Part shown: positions 1-11,899 of the stretch, piece after piece | Layout: each line of letters begins with the position of its first letter | Numbering within the stretch: position 1 is the first letter of the stretch | From: Sacculina carcini | Taxonomy: Eukaryota > Arthropoda > Thecostraca > Sacculinidae | NCBI GenBank assembly: GCA_916048095.2 | Contig: OU696589.1 | Coordinates: 3,321,948-3,385,947, forward strand | Direction of reading: 5' to 3' | DNA: 64,000 nt | Translations under genes and position numbers: made by a program | The notes under the pieces: model-generated | Seen by the model: only the letters and a program-made list of their open reading frames with translations | Told to the model about the DNA's origin: nothing | The model's database searches: none

Positions 1-1764
1 CTGACGACTGACGCAAGTCATCACACGGCGATTGGCAGCCGTTCGAACGGCCAGCGACACCAAGGCGGCCACACACATTGGCGCGGCATCGACTTCGCCA
101 AAGCCACAACATGTGCCATCATTACCGCTCCATTTCTGCTGCTGCATCCAGCGTAAAATACACTCGAAAGTCAGCAGCACACGGGCGATGTCCCGTCGGC
201 CCCGGCAATCGGCCAGCGCTGCCAGCAACGCGGCACTGAGCACATCGTTACCGGCGGCGTCCACAACTTGCCCATCGCCGCCGTCGGCCCCCGTCACTGC
301 CGTGTGTGGAACAACAGATAACAGAAAATGCACCAGCAAACCGCCAGCGAGCGATGTACGATCGTCGTCAGCTCCTGGATCGGAATCGACCGACTCCGCG
401 TCGAATCCAAGCTCATCAGCGTCGATATCCACGGTGTCTGCTTCCAAACCGACATCGCTGTCGGCGCAATCATAGTCGCACTCTGCACTGCTGTCGGCCA
501 CAGTTTCCAGCGCATCCGACGGAGGCAGCGGAAGTTTGGCGTCACTCTGATCTATGCAAGCAGCATTTGCCTCAGTCGCCGTGGTCTCGTCCGTGGTGAC
601 GACGGCGGAGGAGTCAGCAGTGCGGCGTGTAAGTCGCAGCAACTGACTGAGCACACTGACCACACGAGCTCGGCCCGCTAGCGAAGCCGACGCCGCCAAC
701 AGTCTGACTACACGCACACACGTCATCTGCTGAGCTGCGCTTCCTCTGCCGGACGACGGCAGCAGGCGAGCCAGCAGTCGCACGAGCGCCGGCGTCCAGC
801 GCGGAACGGCCAGCGACAAATTCTGCTGCCAATGATGAGACGCAGTGTGCTTGCCCGCAGTCATGCAGGGCAGCATGTGACTGGCAGCAGACAGACACGC
901 AGACACGCGTCCCGTGCACGCTACACTCTCCAGCTCGCACACCACGCGATCTTCACACACACACACACACACAAGCACACATGCGTACACACTCAGATTC
1001 CCACCGAACATCCTATTCAAAACACAATAACGAAAGAATACGCCCGCCCGGACAATTGCTCTTACGTCAATTATGTTTCAGAATTCGGACTGTGTACAAT
1101 TTATTGCAGCATTGTGACACGATTGTTGGACTCCGCGGCGTAGTGGTAGCACACTCGTCTCACAAGCGGGAGGTCCGCGGTTCGAAGCCTGGCGGTGAAT
1201 TTCTTTGGGGGAATTCTACAATCCAACAGCCCCTGTCCACCCAGCAGTAAATGGGTACCAGATATCAGTCATGTGTTGTGTCATGCATTCTGGGAAGGTG
1301 GCCTTCTCTAATACCACTTCCCTCCTTGTGGCGCCATAGCGTGGAGAGGATCGGATCTGCGGTGGCCGTGAGCTGCACGGAGCACAAGCCTGTGTTCATA
1401 AGCTTCGGCGTCTTTTAGTTCACCTCTAACAATTAGTTCTAATAAGATTAGTGTTCTGTTCACGATTAGATGATCTTTTTCTGCATGAACAACCCTCGTC
1501 TACCTAGCAAAATGGTGGCCGCTCTCTGTACGGGTGGCGCCCTCTGTGTCCCGCGCTCCTCGTCACTGGAGAGTCGCACAAGACGTGTGAGAATGTAGAC
1601 GCTGTCGACGTCCGTGTGCTGGTCCAACAAGCCAGCGCCGCCTGAGTGTAGTAGCAGCAGGCGAACGGCGTGCGTCAACAGTGTCTGCTGGTCGGCGAAA
1701 TGCCGCGCCACCCAGTGCGCGCGCTGCTCGCACAAAATCGACAGTTGGCTGTCGTCCACTGAAA

Positions 1765-1851
<87 letters not shown>

Positions 1852-2502
1852 AAACACATAAAGCCAACGAAATCAAGATGTGAACATGGAGAACATCATG
1901 AAGCAGTTTGCCATTCAAGAACGCCGAGGTGTGGAATCAATTGGGAAAACCACTGGAATGTAATAGTTTAGTGTTATTTGAGAAAATGTTCAAATATTAA
2001 AAGCCTCAAGTGGCAGCTGCTACACGGGAAGAAATCGAAGCTTATGAACACACACACATACACACAGGTGTGCTCCGTGCAGCTCGCTGCCAAAGCAGAA
2101 CCGACCGTCTCCACGCTATGGCTCCACAAGGACGTAAGACGTATTAGAGAGGGCCACCTCCCCAGAATGCATGGCACAACTCATGACTGATATCTGGTAC
2201 CATCATTTACTGCTGGGTGGACAGGGGCTGTTGGATTATATAATTCGCCCAAAGAAATTATCCTCCGCCGGGATTCGAACCACAGACTTCCCGCTTGTGA
2301 GGCGGGTGTGCTACCACTACACCACGGAGTCCAACAAGATGTTGATGTTGCATAATGATGAACGATGTTGCATAATGATACTACCTGACGGCAAGCCGAC
2401 GCGACACAAACTGGACCAGACGCGCGGCGATAGTTCTGCCAGTCGCATGAGAAAGGGTACGATGGCGGTGTGGCGGCCGTCACCGCCGACCAATGCCTCC
2501 TG

Positions 2503-2551
<49 letters not shown>

Positions 2552-5432
2552 AGCGTCACGAAAAAACAACGTCCAAGCGTACGTCCAGAGTTAATCCTAC
2601 AACTTAATCAGCCGTGGAGAAATTAGAAGGGATGAAAAAGACAAAAAGAAGAAAGAAGGGAAGAGAGAGGAAGTAATAGGGGGAATAGAGCTGTCAAGAA
2701 AAAAGGAAGAGCACAATTTATTCACAGCTATTAGTGATATATAATGGTGCTTATGCGTATGGGAACACTATAGTGTCCTAGCGCCACCTTTGTTATTATA
2801 CGTTCGTTTGTGTTCTTCTCAAGAGTTGGCGCTATGGCATGGTTATTGTAAGATAATGGGCTTGTGCGACCTTGAGGGTTTTGCGGGCGGACAGTTCTGG
2901 TTGAGTTGTGTGTGTATGCGTATGTGTGATATAGATACTCGTGATAAGCTGGTGTTTGGCGTCGGGGAACAGTACAGACACCTGAACAGCGCGACATGAT
3001 AGAATAATCACAGAAAGTGATACAGAAAATCCAAGGAAAATTAGAAGGAGAGATAAATACAACGACAAAAATCACTAGATAGACAAAGAGAGAGTTCTAA
3101 GAGAGTGCATAAGCAGTGACACCTGCAGTGTGTCGGCAATAGCGGCGTTAGTCTCGTCGGCATGAGCGGAAGATAGATGGTCTAGTAGTTGTGTGATGGA
3201 GCGCAACTTGACCGCGTCGCTCTCTCCCTCTGCAACACGACAATAGGCAACACGTCGTGCAATACACGTTTGCAACATGCTAGGTGAAGTGGTGCGTCGC
3301 CAGAGCAAAAAGCACAAACAAGAAAGAAGAAAGAATATTTCACACTCGAAATACGAAGAACGAAGAACATCACAAAAACAGTTGCAAAAATGATATTTTC
3401 AGGGTGTAAGGAAGAATCCTGTCTCAACCACTGAATTAATTTAAAATAATTCTAAATCATGCAACTAAGAACAATTGTGAAGTAAAGAAAAGAAAAAGTC
3501 ATCGTTTCAATTTTAGGTCGACCAAAACAAAAGTAGATCATTACAGATCAAATTAATAAAAAATAAAAAATAAAAATAATAAAAATAAGGAGATGATGAT
3601 CCGAGGAAATAAACCGAGCCAAGTACACGTGATATTGTCACAATTAACTATCAGCATTGGTGACATCAGCTATCATTACAATTTAAGATTGTCGGTGAAA
3701 ACAGTATTGAAAGCCGTACATTGTCAATTTCTATTGGATATTTAGAACGGATGCTTTGAACTGCAACTGCTTGATAAAAAACACTTAACAATAACAAGTA
3801 GTGAACAACAAAAACACGGCCACTTAGACCGCTTATTGCACTGCTCAAACATTGTTTCTCTCCCCCACGTTTCCATGACGACGCTAGAACGATCATTCAC
3901 AAATACATAACAATACATCAATCTCCAGCAGCTAACCGCAATATACTTCCAAGCAAATAATATTTGACAGTTAAAATTGATGCGATCTTGAATCGTCCTG
4001 TGTATTTGTACTCGTATATGAACTATTCAAGACATCCACAACAATTTAATAACCAAATTACATTGTTTCTGTATAACTATGAACTATAATGCCCCATAAA
4101 CTATACTGTGTATGAAATATACCACTGACTTTAAACTATAAAAGATGCTCTATAAAATATAAATTCCATCGTTCCAATGCGAAAAGCCCGCATATATATA
4201 TACACAACACAAATAATGGAATCGGATACCCCTGGATCGCAGAACACTAGCTCTATCTACCATAATTTAGTTGGCTCACCGGGATCAGGCAGTAGAGCCT
4301 TGCCGGGCTTCGAAGAAGCCGCCGCCGCCGCCGCGCCACACTGAGCGTCAAACTCGGACACGCCCACCGACAACAGATGCAGGGCCAGCTTGCGAGGAAA
4401 ACATGCACCGACGCGCGCCACCACCCAGTCGAAATGTGGCGCGCACTGCACCGATGTGTCTGCACAGCATAGCGGCGAATCCGGCGGAGTATGTATGTGT
4501 ATGTATGTATATGCATAAGTGCATGTTTGTGTATGTATGTATATGTATATATGTATTTACGCTTTGTTGTTCGTCTTTAAGTTATGCGCGCCCGTGTTTT
4601 ACAGGCGCTATAGTAAATATACTTTCGTTTGTTGTTTCGTTCGATTGTGTTCATGCCCGTCCAATTAATTATGCCCATATGCTGACTTCGTGCTGACCTA
4701 ATTAAACGTGCATTATACTTCTGTTATATATATATAATTGCCCATATTCTGCTCTTATATGTGGCAATGCATTTCTATTTTTTCTAATTGCTTCTAAATT
4801 TGAACAAAAACCCGGGCCAAAAGCGGCCATTGCCACTGAAACACCCCCCCCCCCTAGGTTATCCGCTAGGCCAGCGCTTCTAAACCTTTTTGTTCTTAAC
4901 CTGAGTGTTCACACTGTTTTCAAATCAGCGGTCACTTCTTGCACCCCCTGGACAGGTCTTGATAGGTATATGAAAAAAATAAATATAAAAGACGTAATAG
5001 CAGTTATATAAACGTAATAAAGTTGCTTCAAGTTTCGTATATTTTTTAGAGGAGAAACTATAAAACATAGGTAAAAACATATCTATTTTTCAAATTTTTA
5101 CATGAATACTAGCACCCACGGTGAATAGAGCCCATGTCCTAGGCTCAAAACCCCGCCGAGCGCCCAGCCTACCTAGCAGAGGCCGTACACATGCCGGCGT
5201 ATTGCGCTGCACACACTGTACGGCCAGTGTGAGCAGGCAGCGCGTCGCCTCACACTCGCTCCAACGACGCACGCACGCAGACAACTCCGACGTCGACGAT
5301 ATCGACGACGACGAGGCGGATTGTGCAGGAAGAAACGACGAAACGTGACCGCCGCGTCGATCGTGGCCGCGACCACTGGCCTGTGCCGCCGACACTGCGG
5401 CGCTGTGAAATCGCGACGATAAATGACCTGCA

Positions 5433-5477
<45 letters not shown>

Positions 5478-8253
5478 GCATAAGAAAATATAAATGTGAA
5501 TCATAAATAAAAGTGTATGTAACTTTGATACAACCGTTGATTGTGTCCTAATTTAGAGTTGGTATAATTGCTCAAACAAGAAACGAGCATTGAAAGGAAA
5601 TGTCTGCTGGTGGAAGAAGTGTTTCCGTGTATTGAAATGTTGTTCTATTGTTGATTGTTTTTGTAAATAGCCGAAACCACAGCTTGAAGATGGGAGAATT
5701 TGGCCATTGCAGTGTTCGGGGGAGGGGGATGGGGGGAGGATGGAGAGGGGAAAGAGGGGGCAACAAGAGCAGCTCAGACCGAGCAGTTGCAGCGACCACT
5801 GAGCCAGAACCAGGGTCCAGTCAGCCTGATCGATCAGTCGCGAGAGAAACTGCGTTGCTGAGGCCACAAGCGATGTGGAGGACGCCTCAGCACAGGTCGG
5901 CTCCGGCGCCGTAGACGATGATGGCGCGGCAAGTGGCGGCGATGGAGACGGTCGCGCGTCGCCAACGCCGCTCAGTGATGGCTTAACAACGACAAAAAAA
6001 ACAAATCAATGACATTAACATAGCAAGCAAAGTAATGCAGCAAAGCTAAGTTGGCGGAATTTATCGATTAGTTTTCATAAGACTATTTTCAAAGGTTAAA
6101 GATTAAAAGCTTCAAGTGGCAGCTGCTACACGGGAAGAAGCCGAAGCTTATGAACACACACAGGCGTGTTCCGTGCAGCTCGCTGCCACCGCAGAACCGA
6201 CCCTCTCCACGCTATGGCGCCACAAGAACGGAATACGTATTAGAGAGGGCCACCTCCCCAGAATGCTTGACACAACACAACTAGAGATGCGACCTAAAAA
6301 AAACATGTCATATCAGTCATGAGCTGTGCCATACATTTAGGGGAGGTGGCCCTCTCTAATACGTCTTGTGGCCTGTCCATTCGTCCTTGTGGCGCCATAG
6401 AGGGTCGTGGAGTGGAGACCGTGGAGAGGGTCGGTTCTGCGGTGGCAGCGAGCTGCACGGGGCACACCTTTGTGTGTTCATAAGCTTCGGCTTTTTCCCG
6501 TGTAGCAGCTGTCACTTAGGCATTTAACCTTTTCATTTTAATTATTGAGTTAATCATTGTGTAAGAAAGCAGGGTTTGAGAACCGTTTTTTATGCTAAAT
6601 CTGAAACTGTTTAAAAAAAACAACAGGTGGCATAATTGTTTATTATTTTTTACATATTACCTTTTTTTACCAGAAATGAACTACGTTGATTATAATAAGT
6701 TTCATCATTTCATTCAGCAGACCAATTATTTGCAAAAATAAAAGTACAAACATTGCAAATATTTACACAAATACTACAAATATACACACAAACTTAGTGT
6801 CCCTAATGAGGCTACGAATAAAAGCGGGTCGCATTAATCAGAGTGGCAATCCTGACCAGAAGAACGGGCAATATTTTCTTGTAGGAAAAAAACCACTGAG
6901 GAAATATATTTAATGTACAAAAAGGTATTTGAATACAAATTACTACATCAAAGAAACCATCATCCATAAAACCAGTTCTAAAAACAGGTTACTAATAAAA
7001 ACCAATAAATTTGGTTCAACTTTCCTTGATATGCCGCCAATTTTTTTCTAAATCTCTACATCTACGAAAACCGTTTTTCAAAAAAATATTTTGAAAAAAC
7101 ATGGTTTATAAAACAGTTTAAATCAAGTGGTTTAACCAGCCGCTTATACGTACCAGCAGGCTACTTGCTATACAAAAGGTATTTGAACGCACATCAATCA
7201 AATCTATCTTCCATAGAGACTGTTCTAGAAAGCATTGCTTCATTAAAAAAGCTTTAGTTTGAATAAAAGTTTGTCAAAAAAACACTTTACCAACCAATTA
7301 ACTAGTCTTGTTCTGCTGTCAACATTTGCTGAATCTGTACATTAATAAAACGAATTTGAAACCAATTTGAAAAACATCATTGCATTTTTTCATAGAAAAC
7401 ATGGTTTCTTTTAAAAAAACATGATTATTCAATGAATTTGTTTTGTTCTGCTGACAAACTACTTCAAATATCCACATAATTAAAACCATCTTTAAAAACA
7501 TGGGTTTTCTCAATGAAAAAAACCTAAACCACCGGATCCGGATGCACTTTCAAACAGTTTCCTGAGGTATTTATTGATAAATATTTTTGTTCTTTATACT
7601 ATTATCAAATTATCTTTGAAATAAGACACGTAAAGATGTACAAAACGTCAATTAAACTCGTTTCTATGTACTAAAATCCTACATCCGATGACAATTGGGA
7701 CTAATTCTAAAAAAAAAAATAAATAAGAAAAAACCCTAAAAAACATGTTTTTTTTTATAAAAAAACGCAACAAAAAACGTTTTTTTGCATCACTAAACAC
7801 AACACATACTGATAGCTGGTACCCATTTACTGATGGGTTGACAGGGACTGTTGGATTATAGAATTCGCCCAAAGAAATCCTCCTCCGCCGGGTTTTGAAT
7901 CACGGACCTCCCGCTTATGAGGCGGGTGTGCTAATCACTACACCACAAGAAGAAGTTCAACAAGAAAGTCCAACAAGAAGTTTTTGAAATGAAATTCAGC
8001 GAAAACATAAACGTCGTTAACATATGACACTCACTTTGAGGCGCCGGAAAAAGTCGGCGGTGGCGTGTTCGAACACCGCGCTTAGATGCTCCAAGCACGC
8101 TCCCCGAGCCGCCGGAACCTGGGACAGCAGCTGCAGCGCCAGCGACACGACACGTGCGTCAGGTTCGCCGCCGCGCGACAAACGCGCCGCGCCTGCCAAA
8201 AATTGACGCAGCTGGTGGCCGATGTTGTCGGCGGCAGCTGCCGGCGTTGCCAT
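1..8253 (-). CDS. INTS5: Integrator complex subunit 5, first eight exons (3' part beyond left edge)
   Basis: INTS5 is a helical-repeat subunit of the nuclear Integrator complex, which cleaves snRNA and paused Pol II transcripts. I place exons at 8035-8253, 5780-5981, 5173-5427, 4280-4459, 3123-3229, 2385-2499, 1504-1758 and 950 to the window edge. All junctions are GT-AG and their phases agree throughout (0,1,1,1,0,1,1). The 761 visible residues match INTS5 as I recall it: GHQLRQFLAG and VPAARGACLEHLSAVF near the N-terminus, WSLQLLGHLSS across exons 2-3, then LLDTSVQCAPHFDWVVA across exons 3-4, and AIVPFLMRLAELSP in exon 6. The human protein is about 1019 aa, so roughly a quarter is missing to the left. 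I chose the ATG at 8253; an in-frame ATG-like codon lies further upstream near 8322. Exon 8 carries an acidic D/E-rich stretch. Introns hold SINEs, (CA)n arrays and repeat R. I see no known element in 2549-3122 or in the intron 3230-4279. Confidence 0.93.
1124..1430 (+). repeat. tRNA-derived SINE, copy 1 (INTS5 intron 7)
   Basis: The head is tRNA-like, with A-box-like GCGTAGTGGTAGCAC, a B-box GGTTCGAAGCC and a loop that would read CAC (valine type). A body shared with copies at 1996, 6096, 6306, 7810 and 9937 follows, ending near the TTCATAAGCTTCG motif. It lies in an INTS5 intron in the orientation opposite to the gene. Confidence 0.85.
1767..1848. repeat. (CA)n microsatellite abutting INTS5 exon 7 acceptor
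   Basis: An almost pure CA array. On the transcribed minus strand it is a GT tract that ends about ten bases before the exon 7 splice acceptor, replacing the usual pyrimidine-rich stretch. Confidence 0.95.
1996..2335 (-). repeat. tRNA-Val-like SINE, copy 2 (INTS5 intron 6)
   Basis: A near full-length copy whose tRNA-like head lies at the right end (CACCACGGAGTCCAAC read on the plus strand). With copy 1 in the opposite orientation it flanks INTS5 exon 7. Confidence 0.87.
2503..2548. repeat. (CA)n microsatellite abutting INTS5 exon 6 acceptor
   Basis: A pure CA array, read as GT on the transcribed strand, that runs directly into the GGCAG acceptor of INTS5 exon 6. Confidence 0.95.
4861..4990. 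mobile_element. hAT-like transposon end, fragment
   Basis: The start resembles the CAG-CGCTTCTAAACC type of terminus seen in many hAT elements, and a text like their usual subterminal region follows. No second end or target duplication is visible, so the call is tentative. It lies in INTS5 intron 3. Confidence 0.3.
5430..5475. repeat. (CA)n microsatellite abutting INTS5 exon 3 acceptor
   Basis: A CA array read as GT on the transcribed strand, followed by TTTGTGCAG and then exon 3. Confidence 0.95.
6096..6279 (-). repeat. SINE, tail half, copy 3 (INTS5 intron 1)
   Basis: It matches the non-tRNA half of the SINE family and lacks the tRNA-like head. It faces the next half-copy across a spacer of about 26 bases, forming a strong inverted repeat. 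Confidence 0.85.
6306..6530 (+). repeat. SINE, tail half, copy 4 (INTS5 intron 1)
   Basis: The inverted partner of copy 3, also headless, with a short internal duplication around GTGGAGACCGTGGAGAGG. Repeat R begins directly after it. Confidence 0.85.
6541..7128 (+). repeat. Unclassified interspersed repeat R, copy 1
   Basis: About 590 bp of AT-rich sequence, highly similar to 56559-57290 and 60220-60935. It starts near TTATTGAGTTAATCATTGTG. I see no coding content, terminal repeat or target duplication. The homology stops near 7128. The remaining intron to 7800 is AT-rich, with recurring AAAACATGGTTT-like motifs and no recognised element. Confidence 0.75.
7810..7976 (-). repeat. SINE, head half, copy 5 (INTS5 intron 1)
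   Basis: It contains the tRNA-like head and the adjacent body, with small duplications at the right end (AAGAAGTTCAACAAGAAAGTCC). The tail half is absent. Confidence 0.8.
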
Positions 8254-9184
8254 GCCTACAGTGGATGACGGCGAATCGAAGAACACCACTGGTTGCTGGA
8301 TAATGACATGACAACGCGCCACAGGAATGGGAAAATAAGACTATAAAAGTAAAGTATAATACAACCAAATTCCAACATTCACCAGGTAATTATTGCATAA
8401 ATACGTCAAAAACACGGAAAGCAATAACAAAAACGACGAATTTTTCTAGTGTTCGACCCAAATTGAGCCCAAACTCCATTAAAACTGTCACAAAAACTTG
8501 TGGTGGCGTAGCCCATATTGAATTACAGTCGGATACACGGCAGCAGTACATTTTTGAGGCGACCGCACAATACTATGACCGCACAATGTGAGTCACAGCG
8601 AATGCCTGGTGACCGGCTTATATACGCCGGATTATATAGGCTCGGTCACATGACCTTTCACACGGTCATACTCACACACACGCTCAAACGCAATCAACAG
8701 CACAAGTTGATACACACAGACATAATATTCTCTTAGCATACATACACACTAGACACGCATACAAGCGGGCGAAATGTGAAGACAACAGGACACATGACAT
8801 TACATTTAGACATTTATATTGCTCTTTTCCCCCCCGAGGGTCTCAAAAGCGCTCACACTAACACACGGTCGCAAACATACAAACGGCGATACACAAACAT
8901 ACAAAATATAACTCACATGACGCCACAAACTTATAAAAAATTGTCTCCGCTTTTATTGATATATTACAAATATACTGCACTTCTTAAATTGAATCCCCTC
9001 TAGTACTTGATTCGGCGAGATTTTAAATGGTACTTTGTGCGCATTATATGTAATTTAGCTCGTTATGGCTCATTATGGCGTGTACCAAACGTTTTTTGCG
9101 CTTTTCACACGTTGTCTATATTCCTGGCGTGTAATTTGGATTCTGGTTTCTCTGCGTTCGGTGTGAGTTTGCCTTTCAAGCAAA
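8254..9184. promoter_or_regulatory. Shared upstream region of INTS5 and SNRPG
   Basis: The two genes diverge from this 931-bp interval, so both promoters and 5' UTRs should lie here. It holds TATA-like words within CGGCTTATATACGCCG near 8614-8630 and an E-box-like TCACATGACC close by. Core promoter positions cannot be fixed from sequence alone. I see no transposon in it. Confidence 0.6.
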
Positions 9185-10458
9185 ATGAGTAAGGCTCATC
9201 CTCCAGAATTGAAAAAGTAAGTAGTTTAGGACTTAAGCAGTCTTGATACGTGCATTTGAGCAAGTGAGCCTGTCCGTGAACCATAATGGGATAATTCGAG
9301 AGAATGTGAGACAAAATAGACATGCACAATTACTTTCAATACCCATTTTTAGTTTCATGTCAGAATTACTTGATTTTTACGTACTTGGAGTATTTTTAGT
9401 ATTTTCATATCGTTAGTGTTCAAGCGTATAAAATGGGTTGTCTTGTTTTGTGTTTCAGATTCATGGACAAAAAAATGAAGCGTGAGTATTGCCAGTACAC
9501 ACAGTAATAACTAAATTATTTCTGGTTCAGTTTCATTTCATTTCATTTCCAATGTGCTTTGTATCTAATATTGATTTTTCGCTGGATGATGAATATGCAT
9601 GGGGATTGCATTCAAGCGATGTATAGCGATCAATTCATTTTAAATTCACTCTATGTCTTCTCTGTGTGCGTGCATGTGTGTGGGAGCGTGTGTTTCGTCC
9701 CTGAGAGAGTTGAGGTTGTCAGTCACGATTGCATCGCTCACGAGACGCGCTTGTCTTGGCGCTTGTTTGTTTGAGCAGTTAAGTTGAATGGCGGCCGGCA
9801 GGTGGAGGGTATTCTGCGCGGCTTCGATCCGTTCATGAACCTCGTCATTGACGAGACGTTCGAAACCAGTCGGCCCGGACAGAGCACTGGCATGGGAATG
9901 GTGGTGAGTTACACAACTCTGCGCACGTACTCAAAGGTTAAAGGCCAGCTCCTACTGGGGAAAAAGCCGAAGTTTATGAACACACACAGGTGTGCCCCGT
10001 GCAGCTCGCTGCCACCGCAGAACCGACCCTCTCCACGCTATGGCGCCACAAGGACGTAAGACGTATTAGAGAGGGCCACCTCCCCAGAATGCATGGTACA
10101 ACTCATGACTGACATCTGGCACCATCATTTACTGCTGGGTGGACAGGGGCTGTTGGATTATATAATTCGCCCAAAGGAATTCTCCTACACCGGGATTCGA
10201 ACCACGGGCCTTCCGCTTGTGAGGCGGGTGTGCCGCCACTACACCACGGAGTCCAACGATATAATACTTTGTGTATTGTCACTCAGCACGGATGTCATTT
10301 GCACCCATTCACACCAATTTGCACCTATTTATACCCATTTACACACCGTTGTCTGTTTGGTATACACTGAATATGTGTGTGTATGTGTGTGTGTGTGTGT
10401 GGGTTAGGTGATTCGAGGCAATAGTATTATTATGCTGGAGAGTGCAGAAAGGGTGTGA
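9185..10458 (+). CDS. SNRPG: Small nuclear ribonucleoprotein G (Sm protein G), complete
   Basis: SmG is one of seven Sm proteins that form the ring around the Sm site of U1, U2, U4 and U5 snRNAs. Exons are 9185-9216, 9459-9481, 9779-9903 and 10408-10458, all GT-AG with matching phases. Together they give 76 residues, the usual length. The start [16 protein letters not shown], the Sm1 region [20 protein letters not shown] and the Sm2 end [16 protein letters not shown] closely follow animal SNRPG. The micro-exon 2 is only 23 nt. Intron 3 contains a full SINE in antisense and ends in a GT array next to the acceptor. The gene faces away from INTS5. Confidence 0.97.
9937..10257 (-). repeat. SINE, near full-length, copy 6 (SNRPG intron 3)
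   Basis: The tRNA-like head is at the right end and the body runs leftwards. It is antisense to SNRPG. It is one of the cleanest copies and suitable as a family reference. Confidence 0.87.
10372..10402. repeat. (GT)n array abutting SNRPG exon 4 acceptor
   Basis: A GT-rich run that ends in GGGTTAG, the acceptor of SNRPG exon 4. Confidence 0.9.
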
Positions 10459-10599
10459 CTTTCGCTCGACTGCGACTCCAGTATGTCTCCGGTCGCCTCA
10501 TTCTCTCCTCGCGCACCTTCATCCATCTCCATCTTCAATCTGCCATGTGTTGTTTCTGAATCGGCGTTTCTCTATGAGTGTGTGTGTAGGTTTTGGTCA

Positions 10600-10605
10600 A
10601 ATAAA
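10600..10605 (+). terminator. Polyadenylation signal, SNRPG
   Basis: A canonical AATAAA lies 142 bases after the SNRPG stop codon. A GT-rich region lies both before it and some way downstream. Confidence 0.65.
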
Positions 10606-10870
10606 ACAGCCCTTCACTTGAACATGCTCTTTGCTCTCCGCTTCATTTCATGCTTTTGAGATGATAGAACGTGTTGTGTCGTTGCTGGCGTGATCTGAAA
10701 TGGTGTTTTTGTGATTTTCTACACACCGCACTTGCTCTTACACGAATCATCTGTTGTATTAATTCTCTCTCGTGAAATTCGTCCGTTGTGTTTGGTTTGC
10801 GTCCGAAAATACAGTTTGTCTTGTACATGTGTGTGTGTGTGTTTGTGTGATGTTTTTGGAGGGCACCTTG

Positions 10871-11141
10871 CAGTGGCGGCGCCAAGGGGGGCTCCAGTCC
10901 CCCCCCCCCATAAATATGTCAAGCCCCCCAAATCATAATCGTAGACATTAAAATTTCTTACCACTGTAAATGAAGTCCTGTAATTATGGTTCAAGTTCGA
11001 GGACTGAATCAGTGTGCCCCAATACCTTATTATAATAGTATGTAGTCAGCGTTCGAGTGTAGCTCTTCATGCGTCGTCAAGCCCCCTCATCCTTTTCCTT
11101 AGCCCCCCCCCCCCATCGGAAAAATCCTGGCGCCGCCACTG
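10871..11141. mobile_element. hAT-type MITE, 271 bp, with 8-bp target duplication
   Basis: The terminal inverted repeats are CAGTGGCGGCGCCA and its complement. The flanks are GCACCTTG and GCATCTTG, an 8-bp duplication with one mismatch, as expected for hAT. Internal G/C runs and a body shared with the MITEs at 17714 and 53254 are present. No coding content. Confidence 0.85.
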
Positions 11142-11899
11142 GCATCTTGTTCATTGGTTGAAATTAAATGCTTGATTCATTGGGTCTGTGTTTCAATCAT
11201 GTATTGTCATTGGCAATTTCAAATTTACAGAAAACCTCAAATTTCAAATTTTACTGTCTTTGCTGGCAATATTTTCGACGAAGAATATGTGTTTACATAT
11301 TAGTGGAACAATCAAAATTGTTTTTTTTTAATTATTTCTGCTTGTATTAAGACGTTTTTACAGCGGGTGTGTGTTGTGGTTGTCTGTACAGTCGAAACGC
11401 TTGCCAATACCTCGGGACATGCAAAAATTATGACATTAATCGAACTCAACCTTTTTGGACATTTGACGGCTGCAAACTTGTGTTTATATGTCGGTCTATT
11501 TTCATAAACATCGAAAATGTAAAAATAATGCACAGTACGCAAGTGATTGCTTCACGAAGATAAAGTTAATTAAAGTTTGCTTGTATTTGTATTTCACACA
11601 ACATACTGCTTCACATGGTGCTTTTTCAGCGCATGTAACAATAACAATTAAAAATCGAAAAACGATTTAAAATACATGGTCAACTATTAATAATATACAT
11701 GAACGATGTGATGTGTGAAAATGATCAGAGATGTGGCAATATACATATATACACATACGTAACGTATACATACACACATATAGACATACACATCGTAGAT
11801 ATAAACATGCATTATTATATACATATATACATTTACATACACATATACATCGAAAATTATGTTGTAGAACTAAGACAGTACGCGTGCAAAAAAAATAAA
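11142..11899. other. AT-rich stretch without recognised gene
   Basis: No convincing exon. Around 11385-11460 there is a pogo/Tigger-like terminal word (CAGTCGAAACGC) followed by ATTATGACATTAATCGAAC, which recurs in similar form near 13590. 11740-11850 is a degenerate (ATAC)n-like run. Confidence 0.4.

Noticed and set aside
32-681. Plus-strand open frames over the left edge
   Set aside because: They are the antisense of INTS5 exon 8, whose minus frame is open for 316 codons and matches the family.
1130-1205. Genuine tRNA-Val gene at the SINE heads (also 2270-2335, 7890-7950, 10195-10257)
   Set aside because: Each head is joined to the same SINE body and has mismatched stems, so these are SINEs rather than working tRNA genes.
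6686-6913. Short open frame repeated in all three copies of repeat R
   Set aside because: Low-complexity I/N/S-rich translation with differing ends in each copy; no sign of coding constraint.
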